A stretch of DNA of 64,000 nucleotides from Sphingomonas donggukensis (GTDB lineage Bacteria > Pseudomonadota > Alphaproteobacteria > Sphingomonadales > Sphingomonadaceae), in assembly GCF_023674425.1 (NCBI RefSeq), contig NZ_CP098401.1:2773501-2837500 (forward strand). The letters run 5' to 3'. The notes below the pieces were generated by a model. That model had not been told where the DNA came from and made no database searches. It saw only the letters and a program-made list of their open reading frames with translations. Positions 9,076 through 18,048 of this stretch are shown in pieces (within the stretch, counting starts at the first letter, position 1; every line of letters begins with the position of its first letter). Both the position numbers and the translations under genes were made by a program.

Positions 9076-11112
9076 ATGATCCAGCTTTCGACCCTGCCGT
9101 CACCGGGCGCGATAGACACCGCCCGCCCCGCCGGGTCTCCCCTTGCCACCACCAGCGATTTCGCGCTCGCGCTCGCCCAGTTGGCAGCGCCGGGCGCAGC
9201 CGCCGTGACGCCGGCGCTCGTAGCGCCATCGCCCGTTATGGGCGACGACGCCCTGCAAGCCGTTGCCGACCCCGGCAAGCCGTTGCCGGTGATCGCGACC
9301 GGCGACGTCGCCCGCTTCGTGCCGCCGCCGGCGGTGGTGCCGGTATCGGGCACGCGTGCGCTCGAGTTGACGGTCGTCGAGCCGCCAGCGCCCGACGCGC
9401 CGGTGACCGTCGAGGCAGAACCTGTCGCCGCAGTGCCCGGAAAACCACGGCCAACGGTGACCCCCGATATCGTCTTCGTCACGCCGCTCGACCCGGGTAC
9501 GCCGGCCCCGGTCGCGCCCGTCGTCATCACCACCACCACGCCCCGGCAGGGCGCGCCGCTGCCGCGCCCGATGACGCAGCCCGTCGCGCTCGGTGCCGAC
9601 CCTGAAACGATCGCCACAGTTTCGAGTGAACCGGTGCCCGCTGCGCTCGCTGCGCCCGACACGCTGGCTCCGGAAACGCCCCGCGCACCCCGGAGCCGCG
9701 ATCGCAAACCCGCGCAGGTCGCTGTTGCCGCGTCGGGACCGTCGATGGGCAAGGATCAGCCGACCACCGAGGCCGTCGCAACCCCGACGCGTCGCAAGCG
9801 TGTCGATGCTGCTGCCGGCATCGCGCCGCCGACGCCTGAAGCGCCCACCGTCGCCGGACCGCCACCCGTCGTTCCGACACCGCCCGTCTCGCCGGCGATG
9901 GAGGTCAGCTCCGCCAAACCCGACGGGGCTGCAATGGTCATTGGCGGCAAGGCGCCAATCCCCGACACAGCCCTTGTCGTCGAGCCGGCCAGCCCGCCAC
10001 CGAGCGGCGCGCCGACATCGCAGCCTACCGCGCCATCCGCCGCGCCGCCGATCGACATCGCAGCACCGGCTAGCGACCCGAAATCCCGACCGGTGACCGA
10101 CCCGCGCGCGCCGGTGCAGTCGCACGAGGTGTCGCCGTCGAATACGCCTGTCCCGACGCCGGAGCGCCCCGACGTGCCGGCCCCTGCCGCAGTCGCAGCG
10201 TCGCCTGCGCTTTCGGCAGTGATCGGACGCCCCGTGCCCGGAGAGCCGACGCCCGCTGCCGTTGCACGCCCGCGTGTCGCCGCGACGCCGACCCAACCCT
10301 CCGTGGCCCCGGCGCCCGTCATCATGGCGTCGATCGCGCCGCCGACCGCTGCCCCGTCGGTCGTCGTGCCCGCCAGCACGTCGGTAATTACAATGCCGAC
10401 GATCGAACCCACCGCCCACGCCCCAGCGATAGCGGCGCGCGCGCCCTCGTTCGAACCGGCTGCTCCGGTGCAGGTGACGGTCGTCGCACCCGCAACCCCG
10501 CCGGCAGCCATCAGCGCACCGCAAGTCGCGAGCCAGGCATTCGCCGCCGCGATCTTCGAAGCCGAACGCCCCGCCGCGCGTGTCCGGCGCGACGATCCGC
10601 TTGCCGATCTCGCCGACGCGTTCCCGCTGGCGGGTATCGCCGCGCCGGTCGCATCGTTGCCGCATGCCCTGGCGCCGACGGCTCCCGTGCCGGTGGCGCA
10701 CGTCGACACCGCCCGCGCCGAATGGATCGGCGCGATGATCGACCATATCGAGACGCTGCAGGGGGAGAACGGCGTGGGCGAGACGCGCATCCGCCTGTCG
10801 CCCGACGCGCTCGGCACCGTGGACGTCGCGGTCAGCCGCGACGACAGCGGCACCGTGCAGGTCCGCCTGACCAGCGACAATCCGCACGCCCGCGCGCTGC
10901 TGACCGAAGCCGCGCCGCGCCTTGCCGATATGGCCGAATCGCGCGGTCTTCGCATGGGCGGCGCCAGCGTCGATACGCACGCGCAGCCTCAGTCGCAGGG
11001 CCAAAGCGACGCGCGCCAGCCACAGGCGCCGACGCCCGCCACGCCGCCGCGCCCGCGCCGCGCCGCCGCCAACGACGACACCGACACCACCACCGATTCG
11101 CGCCTTGCGTGA
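9076..11112 (+). CDS. fliK: Flagellar hook-length control protein FliK
   Basis: FliK is the secreted molecular ruler that measures hook length and switches export specificity at FlhB. The 678-aa product has a very long Pro/Ala/Thr/Val-rich, low-complexity N-terminal region (about residues 1-530) and a compact C-terminal Flg_hook domain at about 555-645, reading GVGETRIRLSPDALGTVDV and then DNPHARALLTEAAPRLADM. A His/Gln/Pro-rich tail follows. This is longer than the 400-450 aa of enterobacterial FliK. The long Pro-rich part has generated open shadow frames on both strands, which are not genes. Confidence 0.9.
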   Translation: MIQLSTLPSPGAIDTARPAGSPLATTSDFALALAQLAAPGAAAVTPALVAPSPVMGDDALQAVADPGKPLPVIATGDVARFVPPPAVVPVSGTRALELTVVEPPAPDAPVTVEAEPVAAVPGKPRPTVTPDIVFVTPLDPGTPAPVAPVVITTTTPRQGAPLPRPMTQPVALGADPETIATVSSEPVPAALAAPDTLAPETPRAPRSRDRKPAQVAVAASGPSMGKDQPTTEAVATPTRRKRVDAAAGIAPPTPEAPTVAGPPPVVPTPPVSPAMEVSSAKPDGAAMVIGGKAPIPDTALVVEPASPPPSGAPTSQPTAPSAAPPIDIAAPASDPKSRPVTDPRAPVQSHEVSPSNTPVPTPERPDVPAPAAVAASPALSAVIGRPVPGEPTPAAVARPRVAATPTQPSVAPAPVIMASIAPPTAAPSVVVPASTSVITMPTIEPTAHAPAIAARAPSFEPAAPVQVTVVAPATPPAAISAPQVASQAFAAAIFEAERPAARVRRDDPLADLADAFPLAGIAAPVASLPHALAPTAPVPVAHVDTARAEWIGAMIDHIETLQGENGVGETRIRLSPDALGTVDVAVSRDDSGTVQVRLTSDNPHARALLTEAAPRLADMAESRGLRMGGASVDTHAQPQSQGQSDARQPQAPTPATPPRPRRAAANDDTDTTTDSRLA

Positions 11113-11131
11113 CCGTGAAAGGATCTGAACG

Positions 11132-11803
11132 ATGAGCGACAAGACCAAGACCGACACCGCCGAAACCCCGAAGAAGAAGGGCAAGCTGGTCAAGCTGCTG
11201 ATGATGGGCGTCGGCCTGATCGCGCTGGTCGGCGGGGGCGTCGGCGCCGGTCTCTATGCCGCGTCGAGTGGCCTGATCGGTGGCGGCCATGCGGCGGAGG
11301 GCGCCGCCGAAGCCGATACCCCGCGGCTGGTGCCCAAGGCCGAGGAGAAGCGCGCGTCTGCCGCCGGCTCTGAAGGCGGCGAGGGCGGCGGCGAGGGTGC
11401 GGCGGCAGAGGGCGAAGGGGAGGGCGCGGCCAAGGCCGAATCGCACGCCGGCCTGCCGACGCCAAAGGGGGCGGGCGGCGACAAATACGCCTCCACCTAC
11501 TACACCATCGAAAAGGAGTTCACGTCGAACCTGAAGGAAAGCGTGCACTTCATCCAGGTCGGGCTGGCCGTCTCCACGCCCTACGACGACCGCGTCATCG
11601 ACAATCTGAAGACCCATGAGATCGCGGTGCGCTCCGCGGTGCTGATGACGCTCGGCGACACCGACGAGGATACGGTTTTCACCAACGACGGCAAGCAGCA
11701 ATTGCAGCGCCGGCTGGCCCAATCGATCAACGGCGTGCTGAAGCAGAAAGAAGGATTCGGCGGCGTTGGTAACGTCTACTTTACCAATTTCGTTGTTCAG
11801 TGA
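11132..11803 (+). CDS. fliL: Flagellar basal-body-associated protein FliL
   Basis: FliL forms a ring around the stator units and supports torque. The 223-aa product has a Lys-rich cytoplasmic start, one membrane helix at about residues 23-45 (MMGVGLIALVGGGVGAGLYA), an Ala/Glu/Gly-rich linker (about 50-110), and the periplasmic FliL domain from about 120. That domain contains IEKEFTSNLKE and the end YFTNFVVQ, typical of the family. AAGGA lies before ATG 11132. fliM begins 7 bp later. Confidence 0.93.
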   Translation: MSDKTKTDTAETPKKKGKLVKLLMMGVGLIALVGGGVGAGLYAASSGLIGGGHAAEGAAEADTPRLVPKAEEKRASAAGSEGGEGGGEGAAAEGEGEGAAKAESHAGLPTPKGAGGDKYASTYYTIEKEFTSNLKESVHFIQVGLAVSTPYDDRVIDNLKTHEIAVRSAVLMTLGDTDEDTVFTNDGKQQLQRRLAQSINGVLKQKEGFGGVGNVYFTNFVVQ

Positions 11804-11809
11804 CCGTGC

Positions 11810-12772
11810 ATGGTTAACAGCACGGCAACCGAAACGATCGAACGGCGCGAACGGCCACGGGCCCCGGCGGAGCATACGGCTTCGCTGGGGGGCGCGAATC
11901 TCAATCCGTTCGGCGACCTGCACACGCTCCAGCACCTCTCCGCACGGCTCGCGCGCAGCCTCAGGACGGTGTTCGAGCCGGTGCTGCGCACCTCCCTGCG
12001 CACCTGGGCGGAGCCGATCGTCGTGCAGCGGTTCGCCGATTATTCGGCGGAACGCGACGGCGCGCTGACCGCCTGGCTGCCGCTGGCGATGACGACCGCC
12101 GGCGCTTCCGCGAGCGACTGCCGCGTGCTGGCCGTGCTCGACGGCGGCTTCGTCGTCGAGACGCTCGACCTGTTCTTCGGCGGCAACGGCGATCGTCCGC
12201 GCGTCATGCCGTCCGAATTCACCCCCGCTGCCGAAGCGATGATCCGTCGCCTCGGCCAGATGGTCGCCGACCCCTTGAGCCGCGCGTGGGAACCGCTCGC
12301 CCGCGTCGCGTTCACGCCGGGCCATCCCGAGGCGTCGCCCGCGATGCTCCAGGGGGTGGACGGCGACGATGCGATGATCGTCACCCGCTTCGGCCTCGCC
12401 GCCGGGGACCGGGAGCCGGTATTCATCGACCTCGTCTATCCGGTCGCCGCGCTGAAACCCTTCGCGCCGACGCTGACCGGCAAGGTCGTCGGACGCACCG
12501 CGACCGCCGAGCCCAAATGGCGCGCCGGGCTGACCCGCGCCGCCATGAACGTCAAATTCCCGGTCCGCTCGGTGCTCGCCGAACCGACCATCGCGCTCAC
12601 CACGCTGATGGAGCTGAAGGTCGGGGACGTCATCCCGGTCAGCTTCGGCGCCGACGTGCCTGTCATGGTCGGCGGCGACCGCCTCGGCACGGGCACTGTC
12701 GGCACCTCCAACGGCTATGCAGCCATCCGCATCACCCAGATCGACCGTCTCGACGAAGAGGATTTCCAATGA
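11810..12772 (+). CDS. fliM: Flagellar motor switch protein FliM
   Basis: FliM lies between FliG and FliN in the C-ring and normally binds phospho-CheY through an N-terminal peptide. The 320-aa product has the middle CheC-like domain (LDLFFGGNGDRPRVMP near 120) and a C-terminal SpoA domain (MELKVGDVIPVSFGADVPV near 265). The N-terminus reads MVNSTATETIERRERPRAP and shows no LSQxEIDALL-type CheY-binding motif. An in-frame stop (11801-11803, the end of fliL) excludes a longer start. So the missing motif is a property of the gene, not of start choice. The gene overlaps fliN by 4 bp. Confidence 0.92.
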   Translation: MVNSTATETIERRERPRAPAEHTASLGGANLNPFGDLHTLQHLSARLARSLRTVFEPVLRTSLRTWAEPIVVQRFADYSAERDGALTAWLPLAMTTAGASASDCRVLAVLDGGFVVETLDLFFGGNGDRPRVMPSEFTPAAEAMIRRLGQMVADPLSRAWEPLARVAFTPGHPEASPAMLQGVDGDDAMIVTRFGLAAGDREPVFIDLVYPVAALKPFAPTLTGKVVGRTATAEPKWRAGLTRAAMNVKFPVRSVLAEPTIALTTLMELKVGDVIPVSFGADVPVMVGGDRLGTGTVGTSNGYAAIRITQIDRLDEEDFQ

Positions 12773-13065
12773 ACGACATGACCGGCGGATTTCCCGTCGA
12801 GCCTTCGGTCGCTGCCAATTTCCGGCTGCTCCAGGACGTCGATGTCAAGCTGACCGTAGAGATCGGCTCGACCCAGCTTTCCCTGCGCGAACTGCTCGCG
12901 CTCGGTGAAGCGAGCGTGATCGAGCTCGATCGCCACGCCAACGAGCTGCTCGACGTCTTCGTCAACGGCACGCTGATCGGCCGCGGCGAAGTCGTGACCG
13001 TCGGCGACAAGTTCGGCGTGCGGATGACCGAGCTGGTCAGCCCCGACAAGCGCGCGAGCCGCTGA
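12769..13065 (+). CDS. fliN: Flagellar motor switch protein FliN
   Basis: FliN forms the base of the C-ring. The product is only 98 aa and consists essentially of the SpoA domain: VDVKLTVEIGSTQLSLRELL, then SVIELDRHANELLDVFVNG and IGRGEVVTVGDKFGVRMTEL, all classic FliN motifs. The variable N-terminal part of enterobacterial FliN is reduced to about 20 residues. The ATG overlaps the fliM stop (ATGA). Confidence 0.96.
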   Translation: MNDMTGGFPVEPSVAANFRLLQDVDVKLTVEIGSTQLSLRELLALGEASVIELDRHANELLDVFVNGTLIGRGEVVTVGDKFGVRMTELVSPDKRASR

Positions 13066-13069
13066 CGCC

Positions 13070-13345
13070 ATGATGTGGTCCTATATCCTGAAGCTCGTCA
13101 TTCTGCTGCCGCTGGTCTGCGGCCTGCTGATCGGCTGCCTGTATCTCTGGCGCCGGCTCGAGGCGCGGATGCCCGGCAACCAGGGCGAGAAGCTGCTGAA
13201 AGTGCGTGAGACGATGATGATCTCACCGGGCCTGCGCCTCGCGGTGCTCGATTTCGAAGGGCGCCGGCTGCTGATCTCGGTCGGTCGCGGTGGCGTGACC
13301 TTGATCGACAAGGCTGGCGCCAGCGTCGGGACCGACCTGAAATGA
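13070..13345 (+). CDS. fliO: Flagellar biosynthesis protein FliO
   Basis: FliO helps assemble the FliP ring of the export gate. The product has 91 aa: one N-terminal membrane helix (about residues 5-27) and a small cytoplasmic beta domain with LKVRETMMISPGLRLAVLDF and RRLLISVGRGGVTLI, matching the FliO family. It lies between fliN and fliP and overlaps fliP by 4 bp. Small size is normal for this poorly conserved protein. Confidence 0.88.
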   Translation: MMWSYILKLVILLPLVCGLLIGCLYLWRRLEARMPGNQGEKLLKVRETMMISPGLRLAVLDFEGRRLLISVGRGGVTLIDKAGASVGTDLK

Positions 13346-14181
13346 TCCGCGACCTGATTCTGCCAAGTTTCGACAGCACGTCGGGCCGCACCTTCCGCGC
13401 GCTGCTCGTCGTGTTCGCGGTGATGACCGCGATGCTCGTCGCCTTCCCGGCGTTCGCGCAAGCCGCGCCCGCTGCCCCGATCGCGCCCGTCGCGCCCGGC
13501 GTCGGCGACGGCATCGACCGTGCGCTCGGCCAGCTCGGCGGTGGGCAGGCCCCGCTCAGCCTGTCGCTGCAGGTCCTCATCATCATGGGGCTGCTCACGA
13601 TCCTGCCGAGCCTGCTCCTGATGATGACCAGCTTCACGCGCATCGTCATCGTGCTCGCGATCCTGCGTCAGGCGCTGGGCCTCCAGAATTCGCCGCCCAA
13701 CCAGGTGCTGATCGGCCTTTCGCTGTTCCTGTCGCTGTTCGTGATGGCGCCGACCATCTCCGACGTGAACACCCGCGCGATCCAGCCCTATTCGGCCGGC
13801 AAGATCGAGGCGACGCAGATGATTGCGGAGGGCGGCAAGAGCTTCCACGCCTTCATGATCAAGCAGACCCGCGTGAAGGACGTGACGATGTTCGCCGGCA
13901 TGGCGAAGAGCGGTCCATACGCGAACCCCGCCGACGTGCCCTTTGCGGTCCTGCTGCCGGCTTTCGTCACCTCCGAATTGAAGACCGCGTTCCAGATCGG
14001 GTTCCTGATCTTCCTGCCCTTCATAGTCATCGACCTGGTGGTCGCGACGGTCCTCATGTCCTTGGGCATGATGATGCTCAGTCCGCAGATCATCTCGCTG
14101 CCGTTCAAGCTGCTGCTGTTCGTCCTCGTCGACGGCTGGGCGCTGACGATGGGCAGCCTCGCCAACAGCTTCGTGAGTTAG
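13342..14181 (+). CDS. fliP: Flagellar export gate protein FliP
   Basis: FliP forms, with FliQ and FliR, the core of the export channel. The 279-aa product begins with a cleavable signal sequence ending near AFAQAAPA (about residue 42), then four membrane helices. The family signature MMTSFTRIVIVLAILRQALG is near residue 95 and LGMMMLSPQIISLPFKLLLF near the end. Length and order fit. fliQ follows after 4 bp. Confidence 0.97.
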   Translation: MIRDLILPSFDSTSGRTFRALLVVFAVMTAMLVAFPAFAQAAPAAPIAPVAPGVGDGIDRALGQLGGGQAPLSLSLQVLIIMGLLTILPSLLLMMTSFTRIVIVLAILRQALGLQNSPPNQVLIGLSLFLSLFVMAPTISDVNTRAIQPYSAGKIEATQMIAEGGKSFHAFMIKQTRVKDVTMFAGMAKSGPYANPADVPFAVLLPAFVTSELKTAFQIGFLIFLPFIVIDLVVATVLMSLGMMMLSPQIISLPFKLLLFVLVDGWALTMGSLANSFVS

Positions 14182-14185
14182 CGTA

Positions 14186-14455
14186 ATGGACGCCGATTAT
14201 TTCCTGACCGTCGCGCGCGAAGCGATGTGGGTGCTGGCGCTCGCGTCCGCCCCGATCCTGATCCCCGCGCTGGTCTCCGGCCTGATCCTCGGCATGATCC
14301 AGGCGGCGACGTCGATCAACGAGCAGACGTTGAGCTTCGTGCCCAAGCTGATCGTGGTCGCGGTGTCGCTGGTCGTGTTCGGCGCGATGATCCTGGGGCT
14401 GCTGAGCGATTTCACGACGAGCATCTTCGAGCGCATTCCGGATCTGGTAAAATGA
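14186..14455 (+). CDS. fliQ: Flagellar export gate protein FliQ
   Basis: The 89-aa product has two membrane helices and the typical FliQ core IQAATSINEQTLSFVPKL in the loop. It is part of the FliPQR export gate. It is followed by a 208-bp non-coding spacer with a strong hairpin before fliR, an unusual gap in an otherwise overlapping operon. Confidence 0.96.
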   Translation: MDADYFLTVAREAMWVLALASAPILIPALVSGLILGMIQAATSINEQTLSFVPKLIVVAVSLVVFGAMILGLLSDFTTSIFERIPDLVK

Positions 14456-14526
14456 TGCGAAGCGCCAGCGCGGCCACGCCCGCGCGCCCGGCGCAAGCAC
14501 GGCCGGCGACGGCGACGCCGACGTCC

Positions 14527-14589
14527 GACGACGCGGCTTTGCCGCGGCGCGCTGCGCGTGTGGTCGCGCCGCGGCAAAGCCGCGCCGTC
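14527..14589. repeat. Long GC-rich hairpin between fliQ and fliR
   Basis: GCGGCTTTGCCGCGGCGCG (14533-14551) pairs perfectly with 14565-14583. Extending outward with one mismatch gives a stem of about 24 bp (14527-14550 region with 14566-14589) and a 13-nt loop. No U-run follows, so it is not a standard terminator. It fills the only non-coding gap in the fliP-fliR segment and could stall transcription, protect mRNA ends or be a mobile repeat copy. Confidence 0.8.
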
Positions 14590-14663
14590 AGTCGGGCGCA
14601 TCGCGCCCGCTGGCTGGGCTTGGCCGAGTGGCGCGCAGCGTGCGCGCTCTCACGGCCCGCGCC

Positions 14664-15437
14664 ATGCTAGGCTTCGGCCTCTCGATCGAGCCGCAGCTCT
14701 GGACGCTCGTCTTCACGATGGTGCGCGTCGGCGCGGCATTCGTCGCCGCGCCGGTGTTCGGTGCGGTGTCGGTGCCGGTGCAGGTCCGCATCCTGCTGGC
14801 CGGCGCGATCTCCATCCTGGCGATGAACGCGCGCGCCATCGCCGCGCCCGAACAGATCTTCTCGCTCACCACCATCGTCATGGTGATGGGGGAGGCGCTG
14901 GTCGGGCTGGCGATCGGCTTCGTTCTCCAGATCGCGTTCGCGGCACCGCTGATCGCCAGCGAGTTGATCGGCACGTCGATGGGCATCGGTTTCGCGCAGG
15001 CGGTCGATCCGCTGAACGGGCGGTCGTCGCCGGCGATCGGCCAGTTCCTCTCGATCCTGCTGACCTTGCTGTTTCTCTCGGTCGACGGGCACCTGATCCT
15101 GGTCGACCTGATCCTGCGCAGTTACGAAGCGATGCCGCCGGGCGCCGCCTGGCTGTCGCCCGACCGCCTGCGCAACATCGCCTTCTTCGGCGGCTATGCG
15201 TTTCTCGCCGGGCTGTTGCTGGCGCTGCCGGTCGGGTTCCTGCTGCTGTGCCTCAACCTGATCGTCGGCATGCTCTCGCGATCGGCGCCGGCGCTCAACC
15301 TGTTCGCGGTCGGCCTGCCCGCCAGCCTCGCGGTCGGGGTCGTCGCGCTGGTCGCGGCGATGCCGGCGATGGGCGATTACATGCTGGTCATGGTGCATGA
15401 GGCACTGGAGATGACCGCGATGCTGGTGTTCGGCTGA
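14664..15437 (+). CDS. fliR: Flagellar export gate protein FliR
   Basis: FliR completes the FliPQR gate. The 257-aa product has about six membrane helices with family stretches IASELIGTSMGIGFAQAVDP-like sequence near 110 and FLLLCLNLIVGMLSRSAPAL near 200. ATG 14664 gives a normal N-terminus (MLGFGLSIEPQ); an in-frame upstream codon at 14628 would add 12 residues of unsupported sequence. The last base of its stop overlaps the ATG of flhB (TGATG). Confidence 0.95.
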   Translation: MLGFGLSIEPQLWTLVFTMVRVGAAFVAAPVFGAVSVPVQVRILLAGAISILAMNARAIAAPEQIFSLTTIVMVMGEALVGLAIGFVLQIAFAAPLIASELIGTSMGIGFAQAVDPLNGRSSPAIGQFLSILLTLLFLSVDGHLILVDLILRSYEAMPPGAAWLSPDRLRNIAFFGGYAFLAGLLLALPVGFLLLCLNLIVGMLSRSAPALNLFAVGLPASLAVGVVALVAAMPAMGDYMLVMVHEALEMTAMLVFG

Positions 15438-16564
15438 TGTCCGAATCCGCCGGCGAAAAGACAGAACTCCCTACTCAAAAGCGCCTGACCAAGGCGCGCG
15501 ACGACGGCCAGATCCTGCGCAGCCGCGAATTCGCGTCCGCACTCGGCATCCTGGTCGGGTGCGCGTGGCTGGCGATGCTCGGCCCCGGACTGCTGTCGGC
15601 GTGCAAGGCGGTAATGGCCGCAGGCTTCACCTTCGGGCGCGCCGACGTCGAGCATTTCGAACCGTTCCGTCCGCTGGCGGAAGCCGGGTGGAAGCTCGCG
15701 CCGTCGCTCGCCATCCTGTTCGCCGTCTCGATCCTCGCCGCGATCGCCAGCCAGGCGGGCCTCGGCTCGCTGAGTTTCAACGCCAAGCTCTGGACGCCCA
15801 AGCCGTCGAAACTCAACCCCGCCTCCGGATTGAAGCGCATCTTCGGCGCGAACGGCTGGGTCGAACTCGGCAAGTCGCTGCTGAAGGTCACGCTGCTCGG
15901 TTCGATCGGCTGGTACATGCTGTCGTCGATCTCGGCGAGTTCGATCGGGCTCGTCAGCGCCGATTTCAACCGCGCGGTCGGCACGCTCGGCGGGCAGTTC
16001 CTGACCTTGCTGTTCGTGATGGCCGGCGGTCTCGTCCTGATCGCGATGATCGACGTGCCGATCGCTGCCTTCCGCCTGAACAAGATGCTCCGCATGTCGA
16101 AGGACGAGGTGAAACAGGAGCACAAGGAAAGCGAGGGCAGCCCGGAGAACAAGGCGCACATCCGCTCGCGCCAGCGCGAAATCCTGAAAGGCGGCTTCCG
16201 CAAGGCGATGGGCGAGGCGCATGTCGTGCTCACCAACCCGACCCACTTCGCGGTCGCGCTGCGCTACGACCAGGGTCGCGATCAGGTGCCGGTGGTGGTC
16301 GCCAAGGGCCGCGGGGCGACCGCGCTCGCGATCCGCGAACTCGCCGCCGACATGGCCGTGCCGACGCTCGAATATCCCTCGCTCGCCCGCGCGGTCTATT
16401 ACACCAGCAAGGAGGGGCAGGAGGTCCGCGACGACCTGTACATGGCGATCGCCACCGTCCTCGCCTTCGTGTTCGGGGTGAACCAGGCGGCAGGCGGCAT
16501 CCAGCCGCTCGTCACCGTGCCCGCGACCGCGCGCTTCGACGAAAACGGCGTGAAACAGGGCTAA
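15437..16564 (+). CDS. flhB: Flagellar export switch protein FlhB
   Basis: FlhB controls the change of export from rod/hook to filament proteins. The 375-aa product has four membrane helices and a cytoplasmic domain with the autocleavage site N267-P268-T269-H270 intact (VLTNPTHFAVALRYDQG). The N-terminus GEKTELPTQKRLTKARDDGQ is typical of the family. Its partner flhA is not in the window. It lies directly after fliR with a 1-bp overlap. Confidence 0.97.
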   Translation: MSESAGEKTELPTQKRLTKARDDGQILRSREFASALGILVGCAWLAMLGPGLLSACKAVMAAGFTFGRADVEHFEPFRPLAEAGWKLAPSLAILFAVSILAAIASQAGLGSLSFNAKLWTPKPSKLNPASGLKRIFGANGWVELGKSLLKVTLLGSIGWYMLSSISASSIGLVSADFNRAVGTLGGQFLTLLFVMAGGLVLIAMIDVPIAAFRLNKMLRMSKDEVKQEHKESEGSPENKAHIRSRQREILKGGFRKAMGEAHVVLTNPTHFAVALRYDQGRDQVPVVVAKGRGATALAIRELAADMAVPTLEYPSLARAVYYTSKEGQEVRDDLYMAIATVLAFVFGVNQAAGGIQPLVTVPATARFDENGVKQG

Positions 16565-16609
16565 ACCGGGGCCGAACCCGGTCGTTCTATTCGGGGAAGG
16601 GAACGCGTT

Positions 16610-18046
16610 GTGGTCGATTCGATTGCCAAGACCCTGGGGGCCGGATCGGGCATCGACATCGGCTCGCTGGTGACGAGCCTCGTCGAGGCGCAATATTCGG
16701 TGAAGTCGAAGCAGTTCGAGAACCGCGCCGAGACGCTGACCTCCCAGATTTCGACGGTCGCCAGCCTGAAGAGCGCGATGTCGGGCTTTTCGACCGCGCT
16801 CGCCGGCCTTGTCAGCGGCGGCTCGCTCGCGACGCAGGTATCGAGCAGCAACACCGGCGTCGTGAAGGCGACGCTGATCGCCGGCGCCTCGGTCGCCGGG
16901 CTCAACGCGCGGATCGAGGTACGCTCGCTCACCTCGGGCCAGTCGATGGCGACCAACGCGGCGACGCCGGCGGGCGCGCATATCGGCAGCGGCCAGATCA
17001 AGGTGCAGTTCGGCAGCTATGCCGCGGACGAGAACGGCATCGACACCTTCATCGCCGACGCCACCGACCTGCCCGCCATCGACATCGCGCAGACCGACGG
17101 CACGCTCGCCGGCATCGCCGCGAAGATCAACGGAACCGCCGGCCTCGGCCTCGTCGCGTCGGTCGTCACCGACGGCACCGGCGAGCGGCTGGTGGTCAAG
17201 GGGCCGAACGGCGCGGACAAGGCGTTCACGCTGACCGCGACCGATGATCCCGCCGACCCGGGGCTTGCCGCGCGGATCAACGCGGCGACCGGGACGGACG
17301 GCATGGCGCGTGGCAGCGCCGCTGCCGACGCCCGCGTCGCGGTGGACGGCATCGAGTTCCGCCGCACCTCGAACACCATCCAGAATCTGGTGCCCGGCGT
17401 GAAGCTGGAGCTTCAGTCGGTCGCGCCCGGGACCATCGTCACGCTCGGCACCACCGCGCCGACCACCGCGCTGCAACAGGCGGTCAACGACGTCATCGAG
17501 ACGTTCAACGAATTGCAGAAGATGGTGAAGGCCGCGACCGACCCCGCGACCGGCCCGCTCGCGCGCGACCCCGCCGCCGCCGAATTGCAGCGCATGTTGC
17601 GCAACCTGACGACCACGAACCTGACCGGTGCGACCGATGGCAGCCCGGCGTCGCTCGCGTCGATCGGCGTCGTAACCAACCGCGACGGATCGCTGTCGGT
17701 CGATGCGGGCAAGCTCGCCAAGGTTCTGGTGGCGAACCCCGCCGCGGTCGAGAAGATGTTCGCGAACGGCGGCACCGGCGCATCGGGCAAGGGGCTCGGC
17801 GCGGCGCTGGCGGCGATCAGCGTGCGCACCACCGACCGGACCTACGGCCTCGGCGCGTCGGAGGCCCGCTACTCGCGCGCCCAGACGTTGCTCAGCGACG
17901 AACAGTCGCGCCTCGCCGACCAGCAGGCATCGACCAAGACCCGTCTGACGCAGCAGTTCGCCAGCATGGATTCGCGCGTCGCCGCCTATCGCTCGACCCA
18001 GGCCTTCCTGACCCAGCAGGTCGATGCCTGGAATTCGGGCAACTGA
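16610..18046 (+). CDS. fliD: Flagellar filament cap protein FliD
   Basis: FliD (hook-associated protein 2) caps the filament and folds exported flagellin. The 478-aa product starts at GTG 16610 behind GGGGAAGGGA. It has the FliD N-terminal region (GAGSGIDIGSLVTSLVEAQY) and a C-terminal coiled-coil region with LTQQFASMDSRVAAYRSTQA and FLTQQVDAWNSGN, which resembles the conserved end of the family. fliS follows after 2 bp, as in many bacteria. Confidence 0.94.
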   Translation: MVDSIAKTLGAGSGIDIGSLVTSLVEAQYSVKSKQFENRAETLTSQISTVASLKSAMSGFSTALAGLVSGGSLATQVSSSNTGVVKATLIAGASVAGLNARIEVRSLTSGQSMATNAATPAGAHIGSGQIKVQFGSYAADENGIDTFIADATDLPAIDIAQTDGTLAGIAAKINGTAGLGLVASVVTDGTGERLVVKGPNGADKAFTLTATDDPADPGLAARINAATGTDGMARGSAAADARVAVDGIEFRRTSNTIQNLVPGVKLELQSVAPGTIVTLGTTAPTTALQQAVNDVIETFNELQKMVKAATDPATGPLARDPAAAELQRMLRNLTTTNLTGATDGSPASLASIGVVTNRDGSLSVDAGKLAKVLVANPAAVEKMFANGGTGASGKGLGAALAAISVRTTDRTYGLGASEARYSRAQTLLSDEQSRLADQQASTKTRLTQQFASMDSRVAAYRSTQAFLTQQVDAWNSGN

Positions 18047-18048
18047 TC

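Noticed and set aside
9100-11193. Long minus-strand open frame opposite fliK
   Set aside because: It is His/Arg/Gly-rich low complexity, mirrors the Pro/Ala-rich fliK coding strand, and has no recognisable domain.
14227-14670. Open frame spanning fliQ, the hairpin spacer and the fliR start
   Set aside because: It has no family similarity and its second half runs through the palindrome; composition is that of a shadow.
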